Of a stretch of 64,000 nucleotides of DNA, positions 9,770 to 18,764 are shown piece by piece. Within the stretch, counting starts at the first letter, position 1, and each line of letters starts with the position of its first letter. The notes under the pieces were generated by a model that saw only the letters and a list, made by a program, of their open reading frames with translations, had not been told where the DNA came from and did no database searches. The stretch is from NCBI RefSeq assembly GCF_004337695.1, contig NZ_SJXJ01000010.1, positions 1 through 64,000 on the forward strand, given 5' to 3'. The DNA is from Tenacibaculum sp. M341 (lineage in GTDB: Bacteria; Bacteroidota; Bacteroidia; Flavobacteriales; Flavobacteriaceae). A program made the translations under genes and the position numbers.

Positions 9770-11041
9770 TTATTCGATTTTCCTCTTAATTTCCTCTAAG
9801 CTCAAATTATCAATACTTCCAATATGTGTATGTTTTTTTGAAGTGTCAGGAGAGTAGGTTTTATTTTCTACCTCATTACTAATTTTTAAATACGCTTCTC
9901 TAAAAGGCATACCTTCTGTAACCAAGCTATTAATATTGTCTACAGTAAAAAGATATTTATATTTTTCATTGTTAATATTTACATCTTTTACAATTATTTG
10001 TTGAATGCTATAATTAAAAATGTCCAGAATAGTCTTTGTATTTTCAATAGCTTTGATGGTGTTTTCTTTTAATAATTGAAAATCTCTATGATATCCACTA
10101 GGTAAATTATTGCTAATTAAAAGCATTTCGGTTTGAATGGCTTGAATTTGATTACACTTTCCTCTGATGAGTTCAAATACATCAGGATTTTTTTTGTGAG
10201 GCATAATACTACTTCCAGTCGTTAATTCATCAGGAAAAGAAATAAAACCAAAATTCTGACTCATATACAAACAAATATCCATAGAGAATTTACTTAGTGT
10301 ATTGGCTAAATTCCCTAATGAACTAGCTAATATCCTTTCATTTTTTCCTCTAGCCATTTGTGCAGCGACTACATTATATTTTAGAGTAGAAAATTCAAGT
10401 TCTTTTGTTGTAAAACCTCTATCAATAGGGAAGGAGCTACCATAACCTGCTGCTGAACCTAACGGATTTTGATCTACAATTTTTAAGGTAGCCTTTAATA
10501 AATCTACATCATCAATTAAAGTTTCAGCATAGGCAGAAAACCATAATCCGAATGAAGAAGGCATTGCTACTTGTAAGTGTGTGTATCCTGGTAATAATTT
10601 TTCTTGATGTATTTCTGCTAACTGAATTAGAGTATTAAATAACGTTTTTACTTTTTTAATAATTACTTGTAATTCATTTTTATAATAGAGTTGTAAAGCC
10701 ACTAAAACCTGATCGTTTCTTGATCTTGCAGTATGAATTTTCTTTCCAGTATCGCCTAGTTTTTTGGTGAGTTCATATTCTATTTTTGAATGTACATCTT
10801 CAAAATCATTTTCAATATTAAATTGATTGTTTTCTATTTGTAGAAGTAAATGATTTAATTCTTTAATTAAATTTTCAGCTTCTTCATTTGAAATAATATG
10901 TACAGAAGCTAACATTTTTGCATGTGCTTTTGAAGCAATCACGTCATATTTTGCTATGTGTATATCAATTTCTCTATCGTTACCAACAGTGAAATTTTCT
11001 ATGGCTTTATCTAAATCGAATTGTTTTTTCCAGAGTTTCAT
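9770..11041 (-). CDS. argH: argininosuccinate lyase
   Basis: A 423-residue fumarase/aspartase-superfamily enzyme that splits argininosuccinate into arginine and fumarate, the last step of the pathway. The family signature GSSIMPHKKNP starts at residue 276, with G276-S277-S278 in the mobile catalytic loop. The early HTARSRNDQ motif is also present. It is the last gene of the arginine operon and is about 100 bases from the preceding deacylase gene. The length is slightly below the ~460 of E. coli ArgH, mainly at the C-terminus. Confidence 0.95.
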   Translation of the reverse strand: MKLWKKQFDLDKAIENFTVGNDREIDIHIAKYDVIASKAHAKMLASVHIISNEEAENLIKELNHLLLQIENNQFNIENDFEDVHSKIEYELTKKLGDTGKKIHTARSRNDQVLVALQLYYKNELQVIIKKVKTLFNTLIQLAEIHQEKLLPGYTHLQVAMPSSFGLWFSAYAETLIDDVDLLKATLKIVDQNPLGSAAGYGSSFPIDRGFTTKELEFSTLKYNVVAAQMARGKNERILASSLGNLANTLSKFSMDICLYMSQNFGFISFPDELTTGSSIMPHKKNPDVFELIRGKCNQIQAIQTEMLLISNNLPSGYHRDFQLLKENTIKAIENTKTILDIFNYSIQQIIVKDVNINNEKYKYLFTVDNINSLVTEGMPFREAYLKISNEVENKTYSPDTSKKHTHIGSIDNLSLEEIKRKIE

Positions 11042-11045
11042 GGTT

Positions 11046-11160
11046 TCAATTATCAGTGATCAATAAACAGTGATCATTTATCAATTATCGGTTATTAATT
11101 TTTAGGTATACTTTTAATTATTATTTATTTCATTATTTATTGATCAGTGATAATTAATAA
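11046..11160. repeat. TGATCA-based repeat cluster between argE and argH
   Basis: Direct copies of CAGTGATCA lie at 11054-11062 and 11068-11076. An inverted near-copy, TTGATCAGTGATAATTAA, lies around 11140-11157. The right arm covers the last codons and stop of the deacylase gene. It may form a long imperfect stem in the operon mRNA. Confidence 0.5.
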
Positions 11161-12214
11161 TTGCAGAAAGTATTTTAATATAAATATCAATCCCTTCTTT
11201 AATTTCATCAATGTAAATGAATTCATCAGCGGTATGAGAACGAGTACTATCTCCAGGACCTAATTTTACAGATTGACAACTTAATACCGATTGATCTGAA
11301 AGGGTAGGAGAGCCGTATGTTTGTCTACCTATAGCAATTCCAGATTGAATTAATTCATGATTTTTGTCAATAGAAGAAGAATTCAATCGTAAACTTCTAG
11401 GTGTCATTTCACATGGAGCTTCTTCATTTAAAATATCGGCAATTTCTTGATTTGTATACTTGTCATTTACACGAACATCAACTACTAAATCAACAGCAGA
11501 AGGTACCGCATTATGTTGTTTTCCAGCATTAATTTGTGTTACTGTCATTTTAACATCACCTAACACTTCTGAAGTTTTTGGAAATTGATAATTTTTAAAC
11601 CATTCCAATACTTCAATTGAATTATAAATTGGATTGTCAGTATTTGGATGTGCTGCATGACTTGGTGTTCCTTTTACTTTGGCATCAAAAACAATCAACC
11701 CTTTTTCAGCAATAGCTAATTGCATTTGAGTAGGTTCACCTACTATAGCAACATCAATATTTGGTATGATAGAAAGCATACTGTTTAAACCATCAGGACC
11801 ACTACTTTCCTCTTCAGCAGAACCAACAAAAACGATATTATATTTTAAGTTTTCTTGATTGTAGAAATATGAAAAAGTAGCAAGTAACGATACTAAGCAT
11901 CCACCAGCATCATTACTACCCAAACCATATAACTTACCATCTTCTACAATTGCTTTAAAAGGATCTTTTGTGTATCCGTTATTTGGGTATACCGTATCAT
12001 GATGAGAGTTTAGTAGAATAGTTGGTTTACTTTCATCAAAATATTTATTAGTAGCCCAAATATTATTTTTAGTTCTGTTGTACTTGATTCGATGTACATT
12101 ACACCAATTTTCTAATAAATCGCCTGTTTTATCTTCTTCTGAAGAAAAAGAAGGAGTTTCTATTAGTTGTTTTAGTAAATCGATAGCACTATATGTAAGT
12201 TCTTTTTGTGTCAT
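11144..12214 (-). CDS. argE: N-acyl-citrulline/ornithine deacylase, M20 family
   Basis: A 356-residue M20 metallopeptidase from the chosen start. The zinc-site motifs are HHDTVYP, GLGSNDAGG (a DAGG variant of the usual DMKGG) and the EEESSG catalytic segment. In this pathway it should remove the acyl group from N-acylcitrulline, since the operon's transcarbamylase acts before deacylation. The start at 12214 (MTQKEL) is preferred over 12235 because its ATG overlaps the argB stop by one base (TAATG), a typical coupled junction. The acyl group (succinyl or acetyl) cannot be read from this protein alone. Confidence 0.85.
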   Translation of the reverse strand: MTQKELTYSAIDLLKQLIETPSFSSEEDKTGDLLENWCNVHRIKYNRTKNNIWATNKYFDESKPTILLNSHHDTVYPNNGYTKDPFKAIVEDGKLYGLGSNDAGGCLVSLLATFSYFYNQENLKYNIVFVGSAEEESSGPDGLNSMLSIIPNIDVAIVGEPTQMQLAIAEKGLIVFDAKVKGTPSHAAHPNTDNPIYNSIEVLEWFKNYQFPKTSEVLGDVKMTVTQINAGKQHNAVPSAVDLVVDVRVNDKYTNQEIADILNEEAPCEMTPRSLRLNSSSIDKNHELIQSGIAIGRQTYGSPTLSDQSVLSCQSVKLGPGDSTRSHTADEFIYIDEIKEGIDIYIKILSAIINYH

Positions 12215-12990
12215 TATTGTTGAAACGTTGTACATTTTTCTCTTGCATTAAAAGGCATAGTAGGTGATCCTATATGAACACTTTTAACTCCTTTTTCAAT
12301 AGCCGCTAAGCAATTATGAATTTTAGGAAGCATGCCTTCGTTAATAATTCCGTTATTTTTTAAATCATTAAATATTGAAGAGTTAATCCGCTCAATTACA
12401 GAGTTCTCATTGTTAATATCTTCTAAAACACCATTTTTTTCGAAACAATAGTATAGTGATACATTATACTTTTCAGATAAGGCTACAGCTAGTTCGGCAG
12501 CAATTGTATCTGCGTTGGTGTTTAGTAGTTGTCCGTGTTTGTTATGGGTGATCGCACAAAAAACTGGGGTAATGTTATTGGGTAGTAGTATTTCTAAAAC
12601 ATCAGTATTTACTTTTACAATATCACCAGCAAATCCGTAATCAATATCTTTCACAGGTCTTTTTACAGATACAATTGTGTTGCCATCAGCTCCTGAAAAA
12701 CCAACAGAATTACAATTTTTAGCTTGTAATTTAGCTACTACATTTTTATTGATTTTCCCTCCGTATACCATAGTAATTATTTCCAGAGTATCAGCATCTG
12801 TAACTCTTCTACCATGAATCATTTTAGGTTCAATTCCCATTTTTTTAGAAAGTTCAGAAGCCGATTTTCCACCACCGTGCACTAAAATTTTAGGAGATGA
12901 TAGTTGGGCAAAATCAGAAAGAAAATCATTCAGTAATTCATCATTATTAATAATGTTTCCACCAATTTTTATGATTTTTAATGTTTCCAT
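12214..12990 (-). CDS. argB: N-acylglutamate kinase (ArgB)
   Basis: A 258-residue amino-acid kinase that phosphorylates N-acetyl- or N-succinyl-glutamate. The KIIKIGGN N-terminus, HGGGKSASELSKKMG and the later TNADTIAAELA segment are family motifs. The start METLKIIKIGG at 12990 is chosen over 13023 because the extra eleven residues do not resemble the family. The stop overlaps the start of argE by one base. Confidence 0.92.
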   Translation of the reverse strand: METLKIIKIGGNIINNDELLNDFLSDFAQLSSPKILVHGGGKSASELSKKMGIEPKMIHGRRVTDADTLEIITMVYGGKINKNVVAKLQAKNCNSVGFSGADGNTIVSVKRPVKDIDYGFAGDIVKVNTDVLEILLPNNITPVFCAITHNKHGQLLNTNADTIAAELAVALSEKYNVSLYYCFEKNGVLEDINNENSVIERINSSIFNDLKNNGIINEGMLPKIHNCLAAIEKGVKSVHIGSPTMPFNAREKCTTFQQ

Positions 12991-13070
12991 ATATTTATTT
13001 TTGGATGTGAGTGTATAGTACAAAGTTTAAGTATTATAAAACTTCGAGCTTCTAACTACAGACTTCCAGC

Positions 13071-14012
13071 CTAACCATTTAAATTTTCCAAAATCTTTTT
13101 TAACACTATTTGTGCCGCATACGTTCTATTATTCGCCTGATTAATTACAATAGAATTTTCAGAATCTAGAACCGCATCTTCTACCACTACATTTCTTCTA
13201 ACAGGTAAACAATGCATAAATTTAGCGTTGTTTAATTTCTTTTGAGTAATCATCCAATTGTTATCTTGACTTAGAATTTTTCCGTAGTTACTATAAGAAC
13301 TCCAATTCTTTACATATACAAAGTCAGCATCTTTTAAAGCTTCTTCTTGGTTATAACTAACGGTACTATTTTTAGTAATATCGGTATTCAGTTCATAACC
13401 TTCAGGATGTGTTATGGTAAGATCTACAGGTAACTCTTGCATCATAGTTACAAATGAATTTGCTACAGATTGAGGCAAAGCCTTGGGGTGTGGTGCCCAT
13501 GATAATACTACTTTTGGTTTTGCTTTAGCAGAAAACTCATTAATAGTAATAGCATCTGCTAATGCTTGCAACGGATGAGCTGTTGAACTTTCTAAATTTA
13601 CAACAGGAATTTTAGCATATTTAGAAAAACTTTCAATAATAATTTCTGCATTGTCTTTATCTTTATCAGAAAGTGTTGGGAAAGCTCTTACAGCAATAAT
13701 ATCAGCATATTGAGCAATTACTTTAGCGGCTTCTTTAATATGTTCAGAAGTATTCAGATTCATAATAGTACCATCGTCAAATTCTAAATTCCATGAATTG
13801 TTAATTTGAAGGCAAATAACATCCATTCCTAAATTTTTAGCTGCTTTTTCAGTGCTAAGTCTAGTTCTTAAACTAGCATTAAAAAATAGCATCACTAGTG
13901 TTTTGTTAGTACCTAAGTTTTTATAATTAAAAGGAGCCTTTTTTATTTCAATAGCTTCCTTTATGGTTTCATTTATATTTTTAATATCATGTATGTCTGT
14001 ATATTTTTTCAT
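13071..14012 (-). CDS. argF': N-acylornithine carbamoyltransferase, probably N-succinylornithine type
   Basis: A 313-residue transcarbamylase. The carbamoyl-phosphate loop is FFNASLRTR (43-51), not the STRT of classical ornithine transcarbamylase. HPLQALAD (146-153) and HCLPVRRN follow. W74 and these motifs match the acetyl-/succinyl-ornithine transcarbamylase group known from Xanthomonas and Bacteroides. In the segment TIMNLNTSEHI, S89 sits where the acetyl enzyme has Glu and the B. fragilis succinyl enzyme has Pro (alignment from memory). Replacing that Glu with Ser or Pro is reported to switch preference to succinylornithine. The succinyl assignment is therefore an inference; the acylornithine class is firm. 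Confidence 0.88.
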   Translation of the reverse strand: MKKYTDIHDIKNINETIKEAIEIKKAPFNYKNLGTNKTLVMLFFNASLRTRLSTEKAAKNLGMDVICLQINNSWNLEFDDGTIMNLNTSEHIKEAAKVIAQYADIIAVRAFPTLSDKDKDNAEIIIESFSKYAKIPVVNLESSTAHPLQALADAITINEFSAKAKPKVVLSWAPHPKALPQSVANSFVTMMQELPVDLTITHPEGYELNTDITKNSTVSYNQEEALKDADFVYVKNWSSYSNYGKILSQDNNWMITQKKLNNAKFMHCLPVRRNVVVEDAVLDSENSIVINQANNRTYAAQIVLKKILENLNG

Positions 14013-14026
14013 GACTTTTGAGTTTT

Positions 14027-15181
14027 TTACTTCTCGACTGTGCTCGAAGTGACATTCTTTAATGCTTTTTTTAATGAATTAATAAACATATCTATATGTT
14101 CTTTTTTAACGGTTAATGAAGGAAGAATCCGTAGTAAATTAGGATTCTTAGCACTTCCAGTAAAAACATGATAGTTGTAAATTAAATCTTTACGTAATTC
14201 AGCAATAGGAAAATCAAACTCTAACCCAAGCATTAATCCACGACCTTTGATATTTTTTATTTCAGATATTTCAGCAATACTTTTAATAAAGTACTCTGAT
14301 ACTTTTGTTACATTGTCTAATAAATTGTCTTTCTCAATAGTTTCTAAAACGGCTAAAGAAGCAGTACAAGCCAAATGATTGCCACCAAAAGTAGTACCTA
14401 GCAATCCGTAAGAAGCTTTAATTTTTGGATGAATTAGAATTCCTCCAACAGGAAAACCATTTCCCATTCCTTTAGCCATTGAAATGATGTCAGGTTCTAT
14501 TTCATGTTTTTGAAAAGCAAAGAAATCACCTGTTCTACCAAAACCAGATTGTACTTCATCTGCAATAAGTAAAGCACCAAACTTTTTACAAAGTGTATCT
14601 ACAGATTTATAAAAATCAGTGGTAGCTTCATCGAGTCCACCAACACCTTGAATAATTTCAGTAATAATAGCACATACTTCTCCTTTAGAAAGTATTTCAG
14701 CAAGTGCATCAATATCACCATACTCAATAAATTCAACTTGTTGTTGAGCATTTACTGGAGCAACAATTTTAGGATTATCTGTTGCGGCTACAGCAGCTGA
14801 GGTTCTACCATGAAAACCGTTTTTAAAAGCAACAATTTTATGTTTTTGAGTATGAAATGAAGCTAGTTTAATAGCGTTTTCATTCGCTTCTGCTCCAGAG
14901 TTACATAAAAACAATTCATAATATTTGCATCCAGATAGTTCGCTTAATTTTTCTGCAAGTTCTTTTTGTAAAGGATTTTGAATTGAATTGCTATAAAAAC
15001 CAATATTTTCTAATTGGTTTTTTAATTTATTGACATAGGTTGGGTGTGAATGTCCAATAGATATCACTGCATGACCTCCGTATAAATCTAAATACTGAGT
15101 ATTATTTTCATCATACACATATACATCTTCCGCCTTTACTGGAGTAATATCAAATAACGGATATACATTAAATAAACTCAT
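14027..15181 (-). CDS. argD: N-acylornithine aminotransferase
   Basis: A 384-residue class III PLP aminotransferase that makes N-acylornithine from the semialdehyde, using glutamate. Motifs: SGAEANENAIKLA (95-107), D208 in IADEVQSGFGRTG, and the PLP lysine K237 in MAKGMGNG. It overlaps the proC stop by four bases (ATGA). Its last codons (TSSTVEK) and stop lie inside a dispersed TCTCGACTG(T/C)GCTCGA repeat, so the C-terminal tail appears to come from that element. Confidence 0.93.
   Translation of the reverse strand: MSLFNVYPLFDITPVKAEDVYVYDENNTQYLDLYGGHAVISIGHSHPTYVNKLKNQLENIGFYSNSIQNPLQKELAEKLSELSGCKYYELFLCNSGAEANENAIKLASFHTQKHKIVAFKNGFHGRTSAAVAATDNPKIVAPVNAQQQVEFIEYGDIDALAEILSKGEVCAIITEIIQGVGGLDEATTDFYKSVDTLCKKFGALLIADEVQSGFGRTGDFFAFQKHEIEPDIISMAKGMGNGFPVGGILIHPKIKASYGLLGTTFGGNHLACTASLAVLETIEKDNLLDNVTKVSEYFIKSIAEISEIKNIKGRGLMLGLEFDFPIAELRKDLIYNYHVFTGSAKNPNLLRILPSLTVKKEHIDMFINSLKKALKNVTSSTVEK
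14032..14054 (+). repeat. dispersed TCTCGACTGCGCTCGA repeat, copy 3, inside the argD 3' end
   Basis: TCTCGACTGTGCTCGAAGTGAC differs from copy 1 at one core base. It encodes the final residues of ArgD on the minus strand. The GTCAC flank matches the form commonly seen scattered through flavobacterial intergenic DNA (general recollection). Confidence 0.75.
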
Positions 15182-15978
15182 ATTTGTTCTTTTTTGATGG
15201 TGTTAATTTTATTGTATGAAGCTACCATACCTTGAATTAAAGAAGAGCTTAAACCTTTGTGTTCCATTTCATTTAAACCTTCTATCGTACAACCTTTTGG
15301 AGTGGTAACTTTGTCAATTTCTTCTTCTGGGTGATTACCAGATTGAATTAATAAGTTTGCAGCACCTTCGCTGGTAAACATGGCTAATTCTTGTGCTTCT
15401 TTAGCATCAAATCCTAACTGAATTGCAGCTTGAGTTGTAGCTCTTATCAATCGCATCCAAAAAGCAATCCCGCTAGCACAAACTACGGTTGCAGATTGCA
15501 TTAAGTTTTCAGAAATAACCATAGCATTGCCTAATTGATTAAAAATAGCTTTTGCTGTTTCAATTTGCTTAGTCCCTTGATTATTGGCACACAAACAAGT
15601 CATTGATTTACTCACAGCTATAGCAGTATTAGGCATAGCTCTAATAATAGATTGATCTTTACCTGTAATTGTCTCAATTTTCTCAATGGAAAAACCAGTA
15701 ATTGTAGAAATTAAAACATGGTTTTTGGTAAGCAAATTTTTGTTTTCTAATAAAATAGCTTCTAAATGTTTGGGTTGCACTGCAAAAATTAGAATATCAG
15801 AATTTTTAATAGCTTCTTCGTTACTATTGGTAATGGTTACATTATTGTATGTTTCAAAATTTTGAATTTCTGAGACATTCCTTTTTGTTAAATACAATGT
15901 AGTAACTGCATTATTGGTTAGTAATCCTTTTGCTATGGAGGTTCCTAAATTTCCTGTTCCTATGATGGCTATTTTCAT
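15178..15978 (-). CDS. proC: pyrroline-5-carboxylate reductase
   Basis: A 266-residue NAD(P)-dependent reductase. The Rossmann motif IGTGNLGTSIAKGLL opens the protein, and VTTPKGCTIEGLNEME is the ProC signature near the C-terminus. It normally makes proline from pyrroline-5-carboxylate. Here it lies inside the arginine operon between argC and argD, overlapping argD by four bases. That placement suggests that proline and arginine synthesis from glutamate are co-expressed. Confidence 0.9.
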   Translation of the reverse strand: MKIAIIGTGNLGTSIAKGLLTNNAVTTLYLTKRNVSEIQNFETYNNVTITNSNEEAIKNSDILIFAVQPKHLEAILLENKNLLTKNHVLISTITGFSIEKIETITGKDQSIIRAMPNTAIAVSKSMTCLCANNQGTKQIETAKAIFNQLGNAMVISENLMQSATVVCASGIAFWMRLIRATTQAAIQLGFDAKEAQELAMFTSEGAANLLIQSGNHPEEEIDKVTTPKGCTIEGLNEMEHKGLSSSLIQGMVASYNKINTIKKEQI

Positions 15979-15989
15979 GGTATTGTTTT

Positions 15990-16973
15990 TTAGAAAAAAT
16001 TAGCTTTTAATTGTAATCCTTCAGTTTCTTCAAAACCAAATTGTAGATTCATATTTTGCACTGCTTGTCCAGAGGCTCCTTTTAATAGGTTGTCTATACA
16101 ACTTGTAATTAATAATTGATTACCATGTTTGTGTACATGAATCAAACATTTATTGGTGTTTACTACTTGTTTTAAATGTAACGGTTGTTCACTTACATGT
16201 GTAAAAGCAGCATCTTTATAAAAATTACTGAATAATTGCAATGCTTCTTCTTGAGTACCTTTGAATTCAGTATAAGCTGTAGCAAAAATTCCTCTAGAGA
16301 AATTACCTCTGTTTGGCATAAAGAAAACCTCATTAGAATAATCAGATTGTAATTGTTTTATTGTCTGATTAATTTCTCCTAAATGTTGATGTACAAAAGG
16401 TTTGTAATATGAAAAATTGTTATCTCTCCAAGTAAAGTGAGTCGTTTTTGATAAACTAGTACCTGCACCAGTAGCACCCGTTACTGCATTTACATGAATA
16501 TTATTTTTTATTAATTTATGATGTGCTAACGGAGCAATAGCTAGTTGTATAGCGGTAGCAAAACACCCAGGGTTAGCAATATAGTTTGCCTTTTGAATAT
16601 GTTCTTTATAAACTTCTGGTAAACCATATACAAATTCTTTTCCTTGAAAAACGGCATCATTTGTCAACCTAAACTCGTTACTCAGATCAATAATTTTTGT
16701 TCTATTAGAAAACTGATGTTCAGAAAGAAATTTACCCGAATTACCATGACCTAAACACAAAAACAATACATCTACATTTGAATTTACAGTATCGGTAAAA
16801 TGTTGTTCAGTTGATCCAACTAAATCTTGATGTACAGCACTAATTTTATTTCCAGCATTAGAAGTACTAAATACAAAATCGATATTCACTTTTGTGTGAT
16901 GTAATAAAATTCTAATTAACTCACCAGCTGTATATCCTGCACCGCCTATTATTCCTGCTTTAATCATAGCCAT
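15990..16973 (-). CDS. argC: N-acyl-gamma-glutamyl-phosphate reductase
   Basis: A 327-residue NADPH-dependent reductase that converts the acylglutamyl phosphate from ArgB into the semialdehyde used by ArgD. The GIIGGAGYTAGELIRIL nucleotide motif and catalytic C137 in NPGCFATA are clear. The start may be Met3 (16967, MIKAGIIGG). Either start overlaps the 3' end of argG (by 14 or 8 bases), which indicates coupled translation. Confidence 0.93.
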   Translation of the reverse strand: MAMIKAGIIGGAGYTAGELIRILLHHTKVNIDFVFSTSNAGNKISAVHQDLVGSTEQHFTDTVNSNVDVLFLCLGHGNSGKFLSEHQFSNRTKIIDLSNEFRLTNDAVFQGKEFVYGLPEVYKEHIQKANYIANPGCFATAIQLAIAPLAHHKLIKNNIHVNAVTGATGAGTSLSKTTHFTWRDNNFSYYKPFVHQHLGEINQTIKQLQSDYSNEVFFMPNRGNFSRGIFATAYTEFKGTQEEALQLFSNFYKDAAFTHVSEQPLHLKQVVNTNKCLIHVHKHGNQLLITSCIDNLLKGASGQAVQNMNLQFGFEETEGLQLKANFF

Positions 16974-18147
16974 TTGTATTTTGAAATATTTTTGTTTGGT
17001 TTCCGTATATATTTATGAATCCTTTAGCATCTTCCGCTGTCCATGCATTATTCATTTCTCCATAGCTTCCAAATTTCGATTGTAATAAATCGTTTTTAGA
17101 TTCAATTCCGTTTAAAGTAAAATGGTAAGGTTTTAATGTAACAAATACATCTCCGGTAACTTGTTTTTGACTACTGTTAAGCATTGCTTCTAAATCTCTC
17201 ATCACAGGATCTAAGTACAAACCTTCATGTAAATGTGTTCCATACCAATTTGCTATATAATCCTTATGTTGCAGTTGCCATTTAGTAAGGGTGTATTTTT
17301 CTAATAAATGATGAGCTTTTATTAAAATAATAGCCGCAGCAGCTTCAAAACCAACTCTTCCTTTAATACCTAAAATAGTATCTCCCACATGAATATCTCT
17401 ACCAATTGCATATTTTGAAGCAATATTATTTAATTCCTCAATAACATTTTCAGGTGTGTTTTCATTTCCGTTTAAAGCAATAGGCTCACCATTTTTAAAT
17501 GAAATTTTAATAGTTGTTTCTGTTGTTTCTTCTAGCTGAGAAGGATAAGCTTCTTCTGGTAAAGCTAAATGAGAAGTAAGAGTTTCATCACCACCAACAC
17601 TAGTTCCCCATAAGCCTTTATTAACAGAATATTTTGCCTTCTCCCAAGCTAAATCTACTCCATGGTTTTTTAAGTATTCAATTTCTTGTTGTCTACTTAA
17701 CTTTTGATCTCTAATTGGTGTAATGATTTTAATATCTGGAGCCAGGGTGTTGAATATTAAATCGAAACGAACTTGGTCGTTACCGGCACCAGTACTTCCA
17801 TGTGCAATATAATTTGCACCAATACTTTTAGCATATTCAATAATTTCTATGGCTTGAATAATTCTTTCTGCACTTACTGATAGAGGATAGGTATTGTTTT
17901 TTAATACATTTCCATAAATTAAATACTTAATTACTTTTTGATAGTAATTAGAAATAGCGTTTATATTTTGATAGGTTTTTACACCTAATTGATAAGCTTT
18001 GCTTTCTATTGATTTTATTTCTTCTGATGTAAATCCGCCTGTATTTACACTTACTGCATACACTTCAAAATTTTTGTCTTTAGATAAATGCACTGCACAA
18101 TAAGATGTGTCTAATCCGCCGCTGTAGGCTAATACTAATTTGTTCAT
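16960..18147 (-). CDS. argG: argininosuccinate synthase
   Basis: A 395-residue ATP pyrophosphatase-type enzyme that joins citrulline and aspartate. The SGGLDTSY motif is at the N-terminus, and later family segments include GSTGAGNDQVRF. The start overlaps the stop of the upstream GNAT gene by four bases (ATGA), and its end overlaps argC. As citrulline-using step 7 it lies near the front of the operon. Confidence 0.95.
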   Translation of the reverse strand: MNKLVLAYSGGLDTSYCAVHLSKDKNFEVYAVSVNTGGFTSEEIKSIESKAYQLGVKTYQNINAISNYYQKVIKYLIYGNVLKNNTYPLSVSAERIIQAIEIIEYAKSIGANYIAHGSTGAGNDQVRFDLIFNTLAPDIKIITPIRDQKLSRQQEIEYLKNHGVDLAWEKAKYSVNKGLWGTSVGGDETLTSHLALPEEAYPSQLEETTETTIKISFKNGEPIALNGNENTPENVIEELNNIASKYAIGRDIHVGDTILGIKGRVGFEAAAAIILIKAHHLLEKYTLTKWQLQHKDYIANWYGTHLHEGLYLDPVMRDLEAMLNSSQKQVTGDVFVTLKPYHFTLNGIESKNDLLQSKFGSYGEMNNAWTAEDAKGFINIYGNQTKIFQNTNGYD

Positions 18148-18764
18148 TTTTTCTCTTTTTTTAAGAATAAATGTTGTTTTATACTTTTCAACCTATTGAA
18201 AGTTTTTTCTTTAATTTTTTTCTGAGGTTGCGTTTTATTTTCAGTTACTGGATCATATAACATTCCAGTACATAAACACATTTTCTGATTTGTTCTTTGT
18301 AAAACATCATAGTTTACACAGGTTTTACAACCATTCCAAAAGGTTTGATCTGTAGTAAGTTCAGAGAAAGTAACAGGTTTGTAGCCTAAATCACTATTTA
18401 ATTTCATAACGGCTAAACCAGTTGTAATACTAAATATTTTGGCTTCAGGAAATTTAGCTCTAGAATGTTCAAAAATTTTCTTTTTTATTTTTTTTGATAA
18501 TCCTATTCCTCTAAAATCTGGGTGTACAATTAACCCTGAGTTAGCTACAAATTTTCCATGACTCCATGATTCGATGTAACAAAAACCAGCAAATTTGTTG
18601 CTTTCTAACGCAATAACTGCATTGCCTTGTTGCATTTTAGAAATAACATATTCAGGTTTTCTTTTTGCAATACCAGTACCTCTAACTTTAGCAGCATTTT
18701 CTATGGTAGTGCAAATCTCTTCTGCATAAATACTATGTGATATATCTGCAATAATGATTTCCAT
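18144..18764 (-). CDS. GNAT acyltransferase heading the arginine operon; candidate acylglutamate synthase
   Basis: A 206-residue GNAT protein. The acyl-CoA loop is RGIGLS (85-90), in VHPDFRGIGLSKKI. Before it lies RGTGIAKR (28-35), and after it four Cys as C146-x2-C149 and C163-x-C165. A Lys-rich tail (about 178-206) ends it. It is the first gene of the operon and overlaps argG. No ArgA or ArgJ is otherwise present, so it is the best candidate for the first step, acylation of glutamate from succinyl-CoA or acetyl-CoA. GNAT membership is clear; the substrate is inferred from context. Related Bacteroidota proteins have, as far as remembered, been proposed for this step. The Cys set suggests a metal site but this is untested. 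Confidence 0.75.
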   Translation of the reverse strand: MEIIIADISHSIYAEEICTTIENAAKVRGTGIAKRKPEYVISKMQQGNAVIALESNKFAGFCYIESWSHGKFVANSGLIVHPDFRGIGLSKKIKKKIFEHSRAKFPEAKIFSITTGLAVMKLNSDLGYKPVTFSELTTDQTFWNGCKTCVNYDVLQRTNQKMCLCTGMLYDPVTENKTQPQKKIKEKTFNRLKSIKQHLFLKKEKK

